NCBI GenBank assembly: GCA_903848435.1 | Contig: CAINGG010000449.1 | Span: 1-7,070, forward strand | Length of the DNA stretch: 7,070 nucleotides | Source: an uncultured Actinomycetes bacterium | Lineage (GTDB): Bacteria > Actinomycetota > Actinomycetes > S36-B12 | Direction of reading: 5' to 3' | In this document: piece after piece, positions 1 to 5,622 of the stretch | Position numbering within the stretch: position 1 is the stretch's first letter | How the letters are laid out: every line of letters begins with the position of its first letter | The notes under the pieces: model-generated | What the model was told of the DNA's origin: nothing | Database searches by the model: none | The model's input: only the letters and a program-made list of their open reading frames with translations | Translations under genes and position numbers: made by a program

Positions 1-551
1 CGAGCCTTCAGATCCAGGCGGAGTACTTCGAGAAGGCGCGTGACTTCGCCGACCGGCAGGGCTACTCCGACGACCCGGGCTCGGTGGTCAGTCGCACGCT
101 TGAGTTGTGGGAGCGCACGCTCAAGGCCGTCGAGACCGGTGACCTGTCGCTCGTCGAGCATGACATCGACTGGGTCATCAAGCTGCGGCTCATCGAGCGC
201 TACATGGCCAAGCACGGGATGGCCCTGGCCGATCCGCGGGTCGCGCAACTCGATCTGGCCTACCACGACATCACGCGTTCCCGAGGGCTGTACTACCTGC
301 TCCAGCGTCACGGCCGAGTGAACCGGCTCACGCACGAGCCGGAGGTTTTCGAAGCCAAGTCCGTGCCCCCGCAGACGACTCGGGCACGCCTGCGGGGTGA
401 GTTCATCCGCCGCGCCCAGGAGCGGCGCCGGGACTTCACGGTCGATTGGGTCCACCTCAAGCTCAATGACCAGGCACAGCGCACGGTCCTGTGCAAGGAC
501 CCCTTTGCGAGCGTCGACGAACGTGTCGACAAGCTGATCGCCAGCATGTGA
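1..551 (+). CDS. pafA: Pup--protein ligase PafA, C-terminal part (5' end outside window)
   Basis: The reading frame is open from base 3 and ends at TGA 549-551, giving the last 182 residues. PafA is the ATP-dependent ligase that joins the C-terminal glutamate of the protein Pup to lysines of target proteins (pupylation). The fragment follows the known mycobacterial PafA C-terminus closely: an SLQIQAEYFEKA segment at the left edge, DWVIK, QLDLAYHDI, then PPQTTRARLRGEFI, RDFTVDWVHLKLNDQAQRTV, CKDPF and a final KLIASM. This part holds the end of the glutamine-synthetase-like catalytic domain and the small C-terminal domain; the N-terminal ATP-binding residues lie outside. Dop is a related family, but the QAQRTVLCKDPF/LIASM ending is the PafA form. 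Whether pup and proteasome genes lie upstream cannot be seen here. No frameshift is visible. Confidence 0.96.
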   Translation, partial: SLQIQAEYFEKARDFADRQGYSDDPGSVVSRTLELWERTLKAVETGDLSLVEHDIDWVIKLRLIERYMAKHGMALADPRVAQLDLAYHDITRSRGLYYLLQRHGRVNRLTHEPEVFEAKSVPPQTTRARLRGEFIRRAQERRRDFTVDWVHLKLNDQAQRTVLCKDPFASVDERVDKLIASM

Positions 552-577
552 GCCGAGAGCGGTCCCCAGGCTAGGGT
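548..577 (+). promoter_or_regulatory. Candidate leaderless promoter of the lipoprotein FKBP gene
   Basis: A -10-like TAGGGT (572-577) fits the actinobacterial TAnnnT form. It ends 6 nt before the ATG at 584, so transcription would begin at or next to the start codon. A weak -35-like GTGAGC (548-553) stands 18 nt upstream and overlaps the pafA stop codon. No Shine-Dalgarno sequence is seen in 552-583, which agrees with leaderless translation. The same arrangement precedes helY. This is a pattern match only. Confidence 0.5.
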
Positions 578-583
578 GTCGGC

Positions 584-1180
584 ATGCGTCTTCCCCTCGC
601 ACTTGCCGCCGCCGCCCTGGTCCTCGCCGGCTGCGGCGGCTCCTCGACCCCGAGCGAGTCGACCTCCGCGCCGGCCCCCGCACCCGCCTCGAGCAGCTTC
701 CCTGCGACGCCATGGTCCGTCAGCGACTGTGCGACGTTGAATCCGCCTGTCGAAGGCACTCCACCGGACCCTGCCGTTGTGCAGGACGGCGTCGCGACGA
801 CAACCGATGTCGGGACCGCTCCGATGATTGGAATCGACAGCGTGGCCGCACCCGTGACCGCGCTCGTCACGGTCGACGTGGTCGACGGCTCCGGCGATGC
901 GGTGGCGGCAGGGGCCACCGTGACCGTCGACTACTGCGGCGTGGGCCTCGACTCGGGCGCCATCTTCGACTCCTCCTGGGCCCGCGGCCAGCCGGCCACG
1001 TTCCCTCTCGATGGGGTCATCCTCGGATGGCAGGAGGGCATTCCGGGCATGAAGCCGGGTGGGCGCCGCCTCCTCATCATTCCCGGTGACCTCGCCTACG
1101 GACCCAACCCGCCGCCCGGCAGCGGCATCGGTCCCAATGAGACGCTCGTCTTCGTCGTCGACATGCTGTCCAGCCCCTGA
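584..1180 (+). CDS. Exported lipoprotein FKBP-type peptidyl-prolyl cis-trans isomerase
   Basis: The 198-residue product should speed cis-trans isomerisation of X-Pro bonds outside the membrane. Residues 1-17 form a bacterial lipoprotein signal: a short basic start, an Ala/Leu core and lipobox LAGC with the lipidated Cys at 17. A Ser/Pro/Ala-rich spacer (about 18-42) follows. A poorly conserved stretch (about 43-105) comes next, then one FKBP domain (about 106-198). Pocket residues of FKBP12 have counterparts: Tyr117, Phe128-Asp129, Val145-Ile146, Trp149, Tyr172 and Phe190, so it should be active. Cys49 and Cys118 could form a disulfide. The ATG at 584 is chosen because it gives a complete signal peptide and sits 6 nt after a TAGGGT motif. 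Over 46 residues of the domain core, 31 are identical to the next gene product, which points to duplication. Substrates are unknown. Confidence 0.9.
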   Translation: MRLPLALAAAALVLAGCGGSSTPSESTSAPAPAPASSSFPATPWSVSDCATLNPPVEGTPPDPAVVQDGVATTTDVGTAPMIGIDSVAAPVTALVTVDVVDGSGDAVAAGATVTVDYCGVGLDSGAIFDSSWARGQPATFPLDGVILGWQEGIPGMKPGGRRLLIIPGDLAYGPNPPPGSGIGPNETLVFVVDMLSSP

Positions 1181-1185
1181 CCCCC

Positions 1186-1190
1186 GGAGG
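1186..1190 (+). promoter_or_regulatory. Ribosome binding site of the cytoplasmic FKBP gene
   Basis: GGAGG lies 4 nt before the GTG at 1195, within the 14-nt gap after the lipoprotein FKBP stop. It supports the GTG as the true start, and the short gap suggests cotranscription with the upstream FKBP. Confidence 0.75.
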
Positions 1191-1194
1191 AACC

Positions 1195-1554
1195 GTGACC
1201 GAGAAGCCTGAGATCGATTTCATCGAGGGGCCGCCGCCTGTCGACCTCGTCATCACCGACCTCGTCGTCGGGGAGGGTGCCGAGGCCAAGCCCGGCGACC
1301 AGGTCCTCGTGCACTACGTCGGCGTGGACTTCGAAACCGGCGAGCAGTTCGACGCATCGTGGGATCGCGGCGAGCCGATCCGCTTCCCACTGGCCGGCCT
1401 CATCGCCGGCTGGCAGGAGGGGATCCCGGGCATGCGCGCAGGCGGGCGGCGCCAATTGGTGATTCCTCCAGCCAAGGCTTACGGGGAGTCAGGCGGGCAT
1501 CGGCTCGCCGGGCGCACCCTCGTGTTCGTGATCGACTTGATCGACGTCGGCTGA
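1195..1554 (+). CDS. Cytoplasmic FKBP-type peptidyl-prolyl cis-trans isomerase
   Basis: The 119-residue protein is a single FKBP domain with a short acidic N-terminal lead and no signal peptide, so it should act in the cytoplasm as a prolyl isomerase or folding helper. The domain occupies about residues 17-119. Pocket residues are present: Tyr41 in VHYVG, Phe52-Asp53, Leu69-Ile70 (Val-Ile in FKBP12), Trp73, Tyr96 and Phe111. The late loop reads GHRLAGRTLVF rather than the GxPPNATLVF type of FKBP12; I recall this as a usual form in short actinobacterial FKBPs. The GTG start is set by GGAGG 4 nt upstream. It lies 14 nt after its lipoprotein paralogue and 17 nt before pafB, with no clear terminator between, so these genes may share a transcript. 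Its client proteins cannot be inferred. Confidence 0.93.
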   Translation: MTEKPEIDFIEGPPPVDLVITDLVVGEGAEAKPGDQVLVHYVGVDFETGEQFDASWDRGEPIRFPLAGLIAGWQEGIPGMRAGGRRQLVIPPAKAYGESGGHRLAGRTLVFVIDLIDVG

Positions 1555-1562
1555 TCGAATTC

Positions 1563-1568
1563 GGAGGG
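1563..1568 (+). promoter_or_regulatory. Ribosome binding site fixing the pafB start
   Basis: GGAGGG lies just upstream of the GTG at 1572, with 4 nt from GGAGG to the codon. The pafB frame is open far upstream, to about 1359, but that stretch is the FKBP gene in another frame. This site and PafB homology identify 1572 as the start. Confidence 0.8.
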
Positions 1569-1571
1569 CGC

Positions 1572-2528
1572 GTGCGCACGGACCGCACGGAGCGGCTGCT
1601 CAACCTCGTCCTGTGCCTGCTGGGCACCCGCCGGGCGGTGAGCCGCGCGTCTATCCGGGATGCCGTCCCCGGATACGCCGAATCAGCGTCCAATGAGGCG
1701 TTTGAGCGCATGTTCGAGCGCGACAAGGACGAGTTGCGCGCCATGGGCATCCCGATCGAGACGGTGATGTCGCCCGATGGCGACGTCGATGGCTACCGCA
1801 TCCGCAGCGACGAGTACTCCATGCCCGCCATCGCCTTCACCGGCACCGAACTCGCGGTACTGGGCCTTGCCGCGCAGGCGTGGAGCGATGCGGCCCTGGG
1901 CGGTGTCGCTCAGGGAGCGCTTCGCAAGATCGAGGCTGTCGCGGGGGAGCGCTCATCTATCGCGGATCTCGGTGTCACCCTCACCGCACGACCGGGTGCG
2001 GGCGATCACGTGCTGCCCACCCTGTGGGAGGCGATTCGGTCCTTGCGCGCCGTTCGCTTCGACTATCGCGGCCTGCGTGACAGCGATGCGGCACCGCGCA
2101 CACTGGAGCCCTGGGGTACCGCGCGCGTGCGCGGTGCGTGGTACGTCGCGGGCCGAGATCGCGATCGTTCCGACACTCGCGTCTTTCGCCTGTCTCGGAT
2201 CCACGGCGACATGTCGTTCGCGTCGGGACCGGCATCGTTTGACGGCGTACGCGAGGCCGATGTGCGCGCCATCATCGAACGTCTTGCCGACGATGAGCCT
2301 GCGGCCACCGCGGAAGTCGAGGTGACCTCGGGCGGTGCCCGTCTGCGCATGCGAGCCGAGCAGCCCGATGCCCGGGTGCTGCGGGTGGCTTACTCCGATG
2401 TCCAGCAGCTGGTCGGGGATGTTGCCGAGCTCGGTGCCGATGCCCGGGTCCTGGCGCCCGACGACTTGCGGATCGCCGTGCGTACGGCCTTGGCGGCGGT
2501 CCTGGCGGCGCACGAGGATTCACCATGA
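1572..2528 (+). CDS. pafB: WYL-domain transcriptional regulator PafB
   Basis: This is PafB (318 residues from GTG 1572), one subunit of the PafBC heterodimer that activates the RecA-independent DNA-damage response in mycobacteria. An N-terminal winged helix-turn-helix (about 1-80) carries family hallmarks: ERLLNLVLCLLGTRR, VPGY and the AFERMFERDKDELRAMGIPIE stretch, close to mycobacterial PafB. A middle helical region (about 85-135) includes AQGALRKI. The WYL domain (about 150-235) shows VRFDYRG, TLEPWG, the W-Y-V triad at 190-192, DRDR and FRLSRI at 205-210; such domains are thought to sense nucleic-acid ligands. A C-terminal WCX-like region follows, ending ADARVLAPDDLR. The stop overlaps the pafC start by ATGA, so the subunits are probably made by coupled translation. 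Despite the name, mycobacterial PafBC acts in DNA damage, not pupylation chemistry. No PafBC-type operator was recognised near its own gene. Confidence 0.95.
   Translation: MRTDRTERLLNLVLCLLGTRRAVSRASIRDAVPGYAESASNEAFERMFERDKDELRAMGIPIETVMSPDGDVDGYRIRSDEYSMPAIAFTGTELAVLGLAAQAWSDAALGGVAQGALRKIEAVAGERSSIADLGVTLTARPGAGDHVLPTLWEAIRSLRAVRFDYRGLRDSDAAPRTLEPWGTARVRGAWYVAGRDRDRSDTRVFRLSRIHGDMSFASGPASFDGVREADVRAIIERLADDEPAATAEVEVTSGGARLRMRAEQPDARVLRVAYSDVQQLVGDVAELGADARVLAPDDLRIAVRTALAAVLAAHEDSP
2514..2518 (+). promoter_or_regulatory. Ribosome binding site of pafC inside the end of pafB
   Basis: GAGGA lies 6 nt before the ATG at 2525, within the last codons of pafB. With the ATGA overlap (2525-2528) it suggests that PafC translation is coupled to PafB, which suits a 1:1 heterodimer. 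Confidence 0.7.
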
Positions 2529-3451
2529 GTGCCACCGCCGCCGAACGCCTCTCGCGACTGCTGGCTCTCGTGCCCTGGCTGGCCCAGCACGATGGAATCT
2601 CCATCACGGAAGCCGCACGGCATTTCGGGGTGACCCCTGGCGAGCTCGAGCGCGACCTGTGGCTCGTCGTGTGCTGCGGGCTGCCCGGTCACGGCCCGGA
2701 TCAACTCATCGATATCCAGTTCTGGGACGACGACGGGATCATCAACGTCATCGACCCGCAGACCCTCGAACGCCCCTTGCGCCTGAGCGTCGCAGAGGCA
2801 ACAGCGCTCCTCGTGGGGCTGCGCATGCTGGCGCAGGTGCCCGGCGGGCACGATCGCGGCGCCATCGCATCGGCTACGTCCAAGCTGGAGCAGGCGGCCG
2901 GGTCGGCTCTCGATGCTGGCAACGCTGTCATGGTGGTCGACAGCACCCCGGAGGCCGTGCGCTCAGTGGTCGATGATTCGCTCGCGCGCGGGCGCGCACT
3001 GCGCCTGGTCTACGCCGGCGCGACCAGCGACGCCATCACCGACCGCGTGGTCGACCCGCGGGCCGTCGTTCACCAAGACGGCTACGACTATCTCGACGCA
3101 TGGTGCCGCAGCGCGGGCGCGCAACGCACCTTCCGGCTCGACCGAGTGATCTCGGCAGAGGTGCTGGCGGAGCCTGCGGAGGTCCCCGACGACCTCCCGC
3201 CGATTGCCACCGCCCCGGCCACGGGTCAGCCCGTACGGCTGTCCTTCACCGAGGCGGCCGCCTGGGTGATCGACGCCCTGGATCTGAAGGATGTCGAGCG
3301 ACTGCCGGGTGGAGGTGGCGAGGGCACGCTGAATGTCGCCGACCTGGCCTGGCTGATCCGGCTCGTGCTCGGCCAGGGCGGCGCCCTCGTCGTTCGCCAT
3401 CCGCAGGAGGTACGGGGGCAGGTCGCCGCAGCGGCCCGGGGCGCCCTCTAG
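2525..3451 (+). CDS. pafC: WYL-domain transcriptional regulator PafC
   Basis: The 308-residue protein is the partner of PafB. Its N-terminal winged helix (about 1-80) begins AERLSRLLALVPWLAQHDGI, followed by ITEAARHFGVTPGELERDL and CGLPGHGPDQLIDI, all matching the PafC pattern. A helical linker with ATALLVGLRMLAQVPG (about 92-107) follows. The WYL domain spans about 145-215 with RLVYAG and RVVDPRAVV. Here the name-giving triad is degenerate: the equivalent stretch is GYDYLDAWCRS (186-196), so Trp is replaced by Tyr. FRLDRV (203-208) is kept. I recall mycobacterial PafC having a similar HSYLEAWCRS, so this is a family trait rather than damage. The C-terminal region (about 235-308) ends in a basic, Ala-rich tail. 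The ATG is fixed by GAGGA and the ATGA overlap with pafB. The gene closes the pafBC unit before a hairpin. Confidence 0.94.
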   Translation: MSATAAERLSRLLALVPWLAQHDGISITEAARHFGVTPGELERDLWLVVCCGLPGHGPDQLIDIQFWDDDGIINVIDPQTLERPLRLSVAEATALLVGLRMLAQVPGGHDRGAIASATSKLEQAAGSALDAGNAVMVVDSTPEAVRSVVDDSLARGRALRLVYAGATSDAITDRVVDPRAVVHQDGYDYLDAWCRSAGAQRTFRLDRVISAEVLAEPAEVPDDLPPIATAPATGQPVRLSFTEAAAWVIDALDLKDVERLPGGGGEGTLNVADLAWLIRLVLGQGGALVVRHPQEVRGQVAAAARGAL

Positions 3452-3468
3452 TCGCGCATAGGGGCCCC
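3438..3468 (+). terminator. GC-rich hairpin over the pafC stop, possible terminator
   Basis: GGGGC(G)CCCT at 3438-3447 can pair with AGGGGCCCC at 3460-3468. This gives nine base pairs with one bulged G and a 12-nt loop that contains part of the pafC stop codon. No T-run follows, so it is not a classical Rho-independent terminator; U-less hairpins have been proposed to terminate in actinobacteria. The right arm is also a self-palindrome, AGGGGCCCCT, which could be chance in GC-rich DNA. Confidence 0.35.
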
Positions 3469-3486
3469 TCAAACGAGGTGACGGGT

Positions 3487-3492
3487 TACCAT
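3487..3492 (+). promoter_or_regulatory. Possible -10 element of the tatA-tatC-dagK unit
   Basis: TACCAT fits the actinobacterial TAnnnT -10 consensus and lies in the 89-nt gap between pafC and tatA. It would place a transcription start near 3499 and give a leader of about 42 nt. No convincing -35 element is seen 17-18 nt upstream, so this is weak. Position after the pafC hairpin fits a new transcription unit. Confidence 0.3.
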
Positions 3493-3527
3493 GGTCGTGC
3501 CGGGGCGCTGACAGGTCCGGCCCTGAC

Positions 3528-3539
3528 GAAAGGCGGAGG
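3528..3539 (+). promoter_or_regulatory. Double Shine-Dalgarno region of tatA
   Basis: Two purine-rich blocks precede the ATG at 3541: GAAAGG (3528-3533, 7 nt away) and GGAGG (3535-3539, only 1 nt away). The first has workable spacing; the stronger second one is too close to serve this ATG in the usual way. No other in-frame start nearby fits TatA. Confidence 0.55.
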
Positions 3540-3540
3540 A

Positions 3541-3840
3541 ATGCCCTTCAATCTCAGAGGGCCCGAGATCCTGATTCTCATCCTCATCATCCTGCTGCTG
3601 TTCGGTGCCAAGCGGCTGCCCGACGTTGCGCGCGGTCTTGGCCGCTCCCTGCGGATCTTGAAGTCGGAGACCAAGGAGATGCAGGCCGACGGCACCGATG
3701 CCCCACCTGCCGTCGAGACTGGCACGGCCCAGGCTGCAGCGCCGCTGCCGCCAGCCCCCCAGGCTGCCGATGCGCCGCCGCCCGCTGCGCAGAGCGCTGC
3801 ACCGGCACCTGCGCCGCAGCCGGAGCGCACCGAGTCCTGA
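3541..3840 (+). CDS. tatA: Sec-independent protein translocase subunit TatA
   Basis: The 99-residue protein is the pore-forming or membrane-weakening subunit of the twin-arginine pathway, which exports folded proteins. One membrane helix (about 8-21, rich in Ile/Leu) carries the usual acidic or polar residue near its start (Glu9). The family hinge FGAKRLPDVARGLGRS follows at 21-36, with Phe21-Gly22 at the bend, and an amphipathic helix runs to about residue 47. Residues 52-99 are a low-complexity Pro/Ala/Gln tail ending PERTES, which is normal in kind for actinobacterial TatA. The FGAKRLPDVARGLGRSLRILKSE form is TatA rather than TatB. The frame is open well upstream (to about 3100), but that is a shadow of pafC; the ATG at 3541 has ribosome-binding signals and begins the family-typical N-terminus. 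tatC follows after 3 nt. Confidence 0.95.
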   Translation: MPFNLRGPEILILILIILLLFGAKRLPDVARGLGRSLRILKSETKEMQADGTDAPPAVETGTAQAAAPLPPAPQAADAPPPAAQSAAPAPAPQPERTES

Positions 3841-3843
3841 CCG

Positions 3844-4716
3844 GTGGCCGCACCACCTGACGCCAGCCCCTCGAAGCGCCGTCGCGGGGGCCCGGTGGAT
3901 TCCGAGTCCGCCATGCCGCTGGTCGAGCACCTTCGCGAGTTGAGGTCACGGCTGGTCAAGGCAGCCCTGGCGATCATCGTCGGCATGGTCGTGGGCTGGA
4001 TCTATTACGCGCAGATCTTCGCGTGGTTGTCCGCACCCTTCGAGGCGGTCGTGGCCCAGGCCCGTGCCGAGGGACGCGAGGTCACGCTGGCGCTGACCGG
4101 TGTCGCTGATCCCTTCGTGCTGCAGTTGCAGATTGCGGCAGTCACGGGACTGCTGCTCTCGTCACCCGTGTGGCTGTATCAGCTCTGGCGCTTCGTGACG
4201 CCAGGACTTCGCAAGAACGAGCGTCGATGGGCCATCGGGTTCGTGGCGGCTGCGGTGCCCCTCTTTGCGCTCGGGGTGGCCTTGGCCTACTTCGTCCTTC
4301 CTTACGGACTGGAGATCCTCTTCGGCTTCACTCCGCAGAACGTCGAAAACATCGTCGCGGTCGATCGCTACCTATCGTTCTTCATCCGCATGGTGATCGT
4401 CTTCGGCGTGGGCTTCCTCGCACCACTCCTGCTGGTGCTCTTGAACTTCGCCGGCGTCCTCACGGGCAAGAAGCTGCTGTCGTGGTGGCGGTGGATCATC
4501 TTTGCCGTCTGCATCTTCGCGGCCGTGGCCACTCCGACCGGTGATCCGATCAACATGCTCCTGCTCGCCGCGCCCATTCTGCTTCTCATGACGATGGCCA
4601 TCCTCATCTGTCTCGGCAATGACCGGCGTCGGGCACGCAAGCGCGCTCCGGGCGAGGCCTTCGACGAGTGGGACGATGATGAAGCATCACCACTCGAGTC
4701 TCCCGAGACGACGTAG
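3844..4716 (+). CDS. tatC: Sec-independent protein translocase subunit TatC
   Basis: TatC is the multi-spanning receptor that binds twin-arginine signal peptides and recruits TatA. The product has 290 residues from GTG 3844. After a basic, charged cytoplasmic lead (1-24), MPLVEHLRELRSRL (24-37) is the family's N-terminal signature. Six hydrophobic segments follow at roughly 37-58, 93-113, 130-153, 178-202, 214-231 and 236-257. The first cytoplasmic loop reads SPVWLYQLWRFVTPGLRKNERR (108-128, key Trp115, Pro120-Gly121, Glu126), which corresponds to the signal-peptide-binding loop with E. coli Glu103. Asp234 in ATPTGDP matches the conserved late Asp. An acidic tail (275-290) ends the protein. 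The start is uncertain: GTG 3844, GTG 3895 and ATG 3913 are in frame and none has a good ribosome binding site. GTG 3844, 3 nt after the tatA stop, suits coupled translation. Confidence 0.95.
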   Translation: MAAPPDASPSKRRRGGPVDSESAMPLVEHLRELRSRLVKAALAIIVGMVVGWIYYAQIFAWLSAPFEAVVAQARAEGREVTLALTGVADPFVLQLQIAAVTGLLLSSPVWLYQLWRFVTPGLRKNERRWAIGFVAAAVPLFALGVALAYFVLPYGLEILFGFTPQNVENIVAVDRYLSFFIRMVIVFGVGFLAPLLLVLLNFAGVLTGKKLLSWWRWIIFAVCIFAAVATPTGDPINMLLLAAPILLLMTMAILICLGNDRRRARKRAPGEAFDEWDDDEASPLESPETT

Positions 4717-4719
4717 TCG

Positions 4720-5619
4720 ATGCGCGAAGTCACGATCGTCGTCAACCCGACATCTGGCGGTGGTCGTGCGGCCAAGGCGCTCCCTGCCTTCGTCGGAGCC
4801 CTCCAGGCTCGCGATATCCGGCCCGTGGTCAAGGCGTCGCGTGACGCAGACGACCTGCGAGGGCTCGTTGCGCAGGCGCGGGACGCCGGGGCTGCCGAGG
4901 TGGTCGTGGCCGGTGGCGACGGCACCTTGCACCATGCCGTTCAGTCGCTCGCTGGATCCGATACGGCGCTGGCGATCCTGCCGATCGGCACAGGTGATGA
5001 CAATGCGCGCACCCTGGGCATCCCGTTGCGGGACCCCGCGGGTGCCGCGGCCGCGGTGGCCGCCGGCGTGACACGACGCATCGACCTCGCGGAAGTCACG
5101 GCGGACGATGGCACTCGACGGTTCTTTCTCGGCGTCTTATCGGCCGGATTCGACTCCTTCGTCAACGAGCGTGCCAATCGCATGACGTGGCCCAAGGGCA
5201 AGGCTCGCTACGTCGTCGCGATCCTGGGAGAACTCCGCACCTTCCGGCCGGTGGAATACACCGCGTCCCTGGACGGCCGCGAGGTCCGCGACGGGGCGAT
5301 GCTCGTCGCGGTCGGCAACGGGGTCTCCTACGGCGGTGGCATGAAAGTCTGCCCAGGTGCCGTCCCCGACGACGGACTCCTCGATGTCACGTGGCTTCAT
5401 GCGGTCAGCACCCCGACCTTCATTCGCGTCTTTCCCTCGGTGTTCTCGGGCAGCCACGTCGACAAGCCCTTCGTATCGACGTACCGGGCACGCGAGATCG
5501 CCCTGGACGCCCCCGGTCAGCTCGCCTACGCCGACGGCGAGCGCATCGGGCCACTGCCGATCAGCATCCAGGCACGACCCGCCGCGCTGAGCGTGATCGT
5601 CCCCGCACCCGCCGCGTAG
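4720..5619 (+). CDS. dagK: Diacylglycerol/lipid kinase, DagK family
   Basis: The 299-residue protein belongs to the DAG kinase catalytic family, which uses ATP to turn diacylglycerol into phosphatidic acid at the inner membrane surface. The N-terminal nucleotide-binding half shows NPTSGGG (9-15), the GGDGT loop (65-69) and PIGTGDDNA (88-96). The second half shows SAGFDSFVNERANRM (141-155), YGGGMKVCPGA (204-214), DDGLLDV (217-223) and ADGE (271-274), whose Glu lies where the proposed catalytic base sits in related kinases. The FDS-VN-RANRM-WP pattern closely matches M. tuberculosis DagK (Rv2252), supporting this over a sphingosine- or undecaprenol-type function, though substrate is not proven. 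The ATG lies 3 nt after the tatC stop with no Shine-Dalgarno, so translation is likely coupled to tatC. Its stop overlaps the candidate helY promoter. In M. tuberculosis dagK is not in this locus. Confidence 0.9.
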   Translation: MREVTIVVNPTSGGGRAAKALPAFVGALQARDIRPVVKASRDADDLRGLVAQARDAGAAEVVVAGGDGTLHHAVQSLAGSDTALAILPIGTGDDNARTLGIPLRDPAGAAAAVAAGVTRRIDLAEVTADDGTRRFFLGVLSAGFDSFVNERANRMTWPKGKARYVVAILGELRTFRPVEYTASLDGREVRDGAMLVAVGNGVSYGGGMKVCPGAVPDDGLLDVTWLHAVSTPTFIRVFPSVFSGSHVDKPFVSTYRAREIALDAPGQLAYADGERIGPLPISIQARPAALSVIVPAPAA

Positions 5620-5622
5620 TCT
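5593..5622 (+). promoter_or_regulatory. Candidate leaderless promoter of helY
   Basis: TAGTCT (5617-5622) fits TAnnnT and ends 6 nt before the GTG at 5629. A weak -35-like GTGATC (5593-5598) is 18 nt upstream. The first three bases of the -10 are the dagK stop codon TAG. No Shine-Dalgarno sequence precedes the GTG, as expected of a leaderless start. Spacing is identical to the site at 548-577. Confidence 0.5.

Noticed and set aside
40..321. Small + strand open frame within pafA
   Set aside because: Its Ser/Thr/Arg-rich translation is a frame shadow of the confident PafA sequence.
540..590. PafBC-dependent DNA-damage promoter
   Set aside because: No TTGTCGGTG-like element before the -10 box was seen here or before helY or tatA, so control by PafBC is not supported.
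1359..1571. Upstream extension of the pafB frame
   Set aside because: This stretch is the FKBP gene in another frame; GGAGGG and PafB homology place the start at GTG 1572.
1953..2513. Minus-strand open frame of 186 codons opposite pafB
   Set aside because: It is low-complexity Arg/Gly/His-rich translation antisense to a confident pafB; no ribosome binding site or family signature was seen.
3460..3469. Palindrome AGGGGCCCCT as a protein-binding site
   Set aside because: A 10-bp G/C palindrome is likely by chance at this composition, and it is better explained as one arm of the longer hairpin.
3100..3540. Upstream extension of the tatA frame
   Set aside because: It overlaps pafC in another frame and has Arg/Gly-rich nonsense composition; TatA proteins start just before the membrane helix, as at 3541.
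4698..4709. Inverted repeat GTCTC-CC-GAGAC before dagK as a regulatory hairpin
   Set aside because: The loop is only 2 nt and the repeat lies inside tatC codons; too weak to claim.
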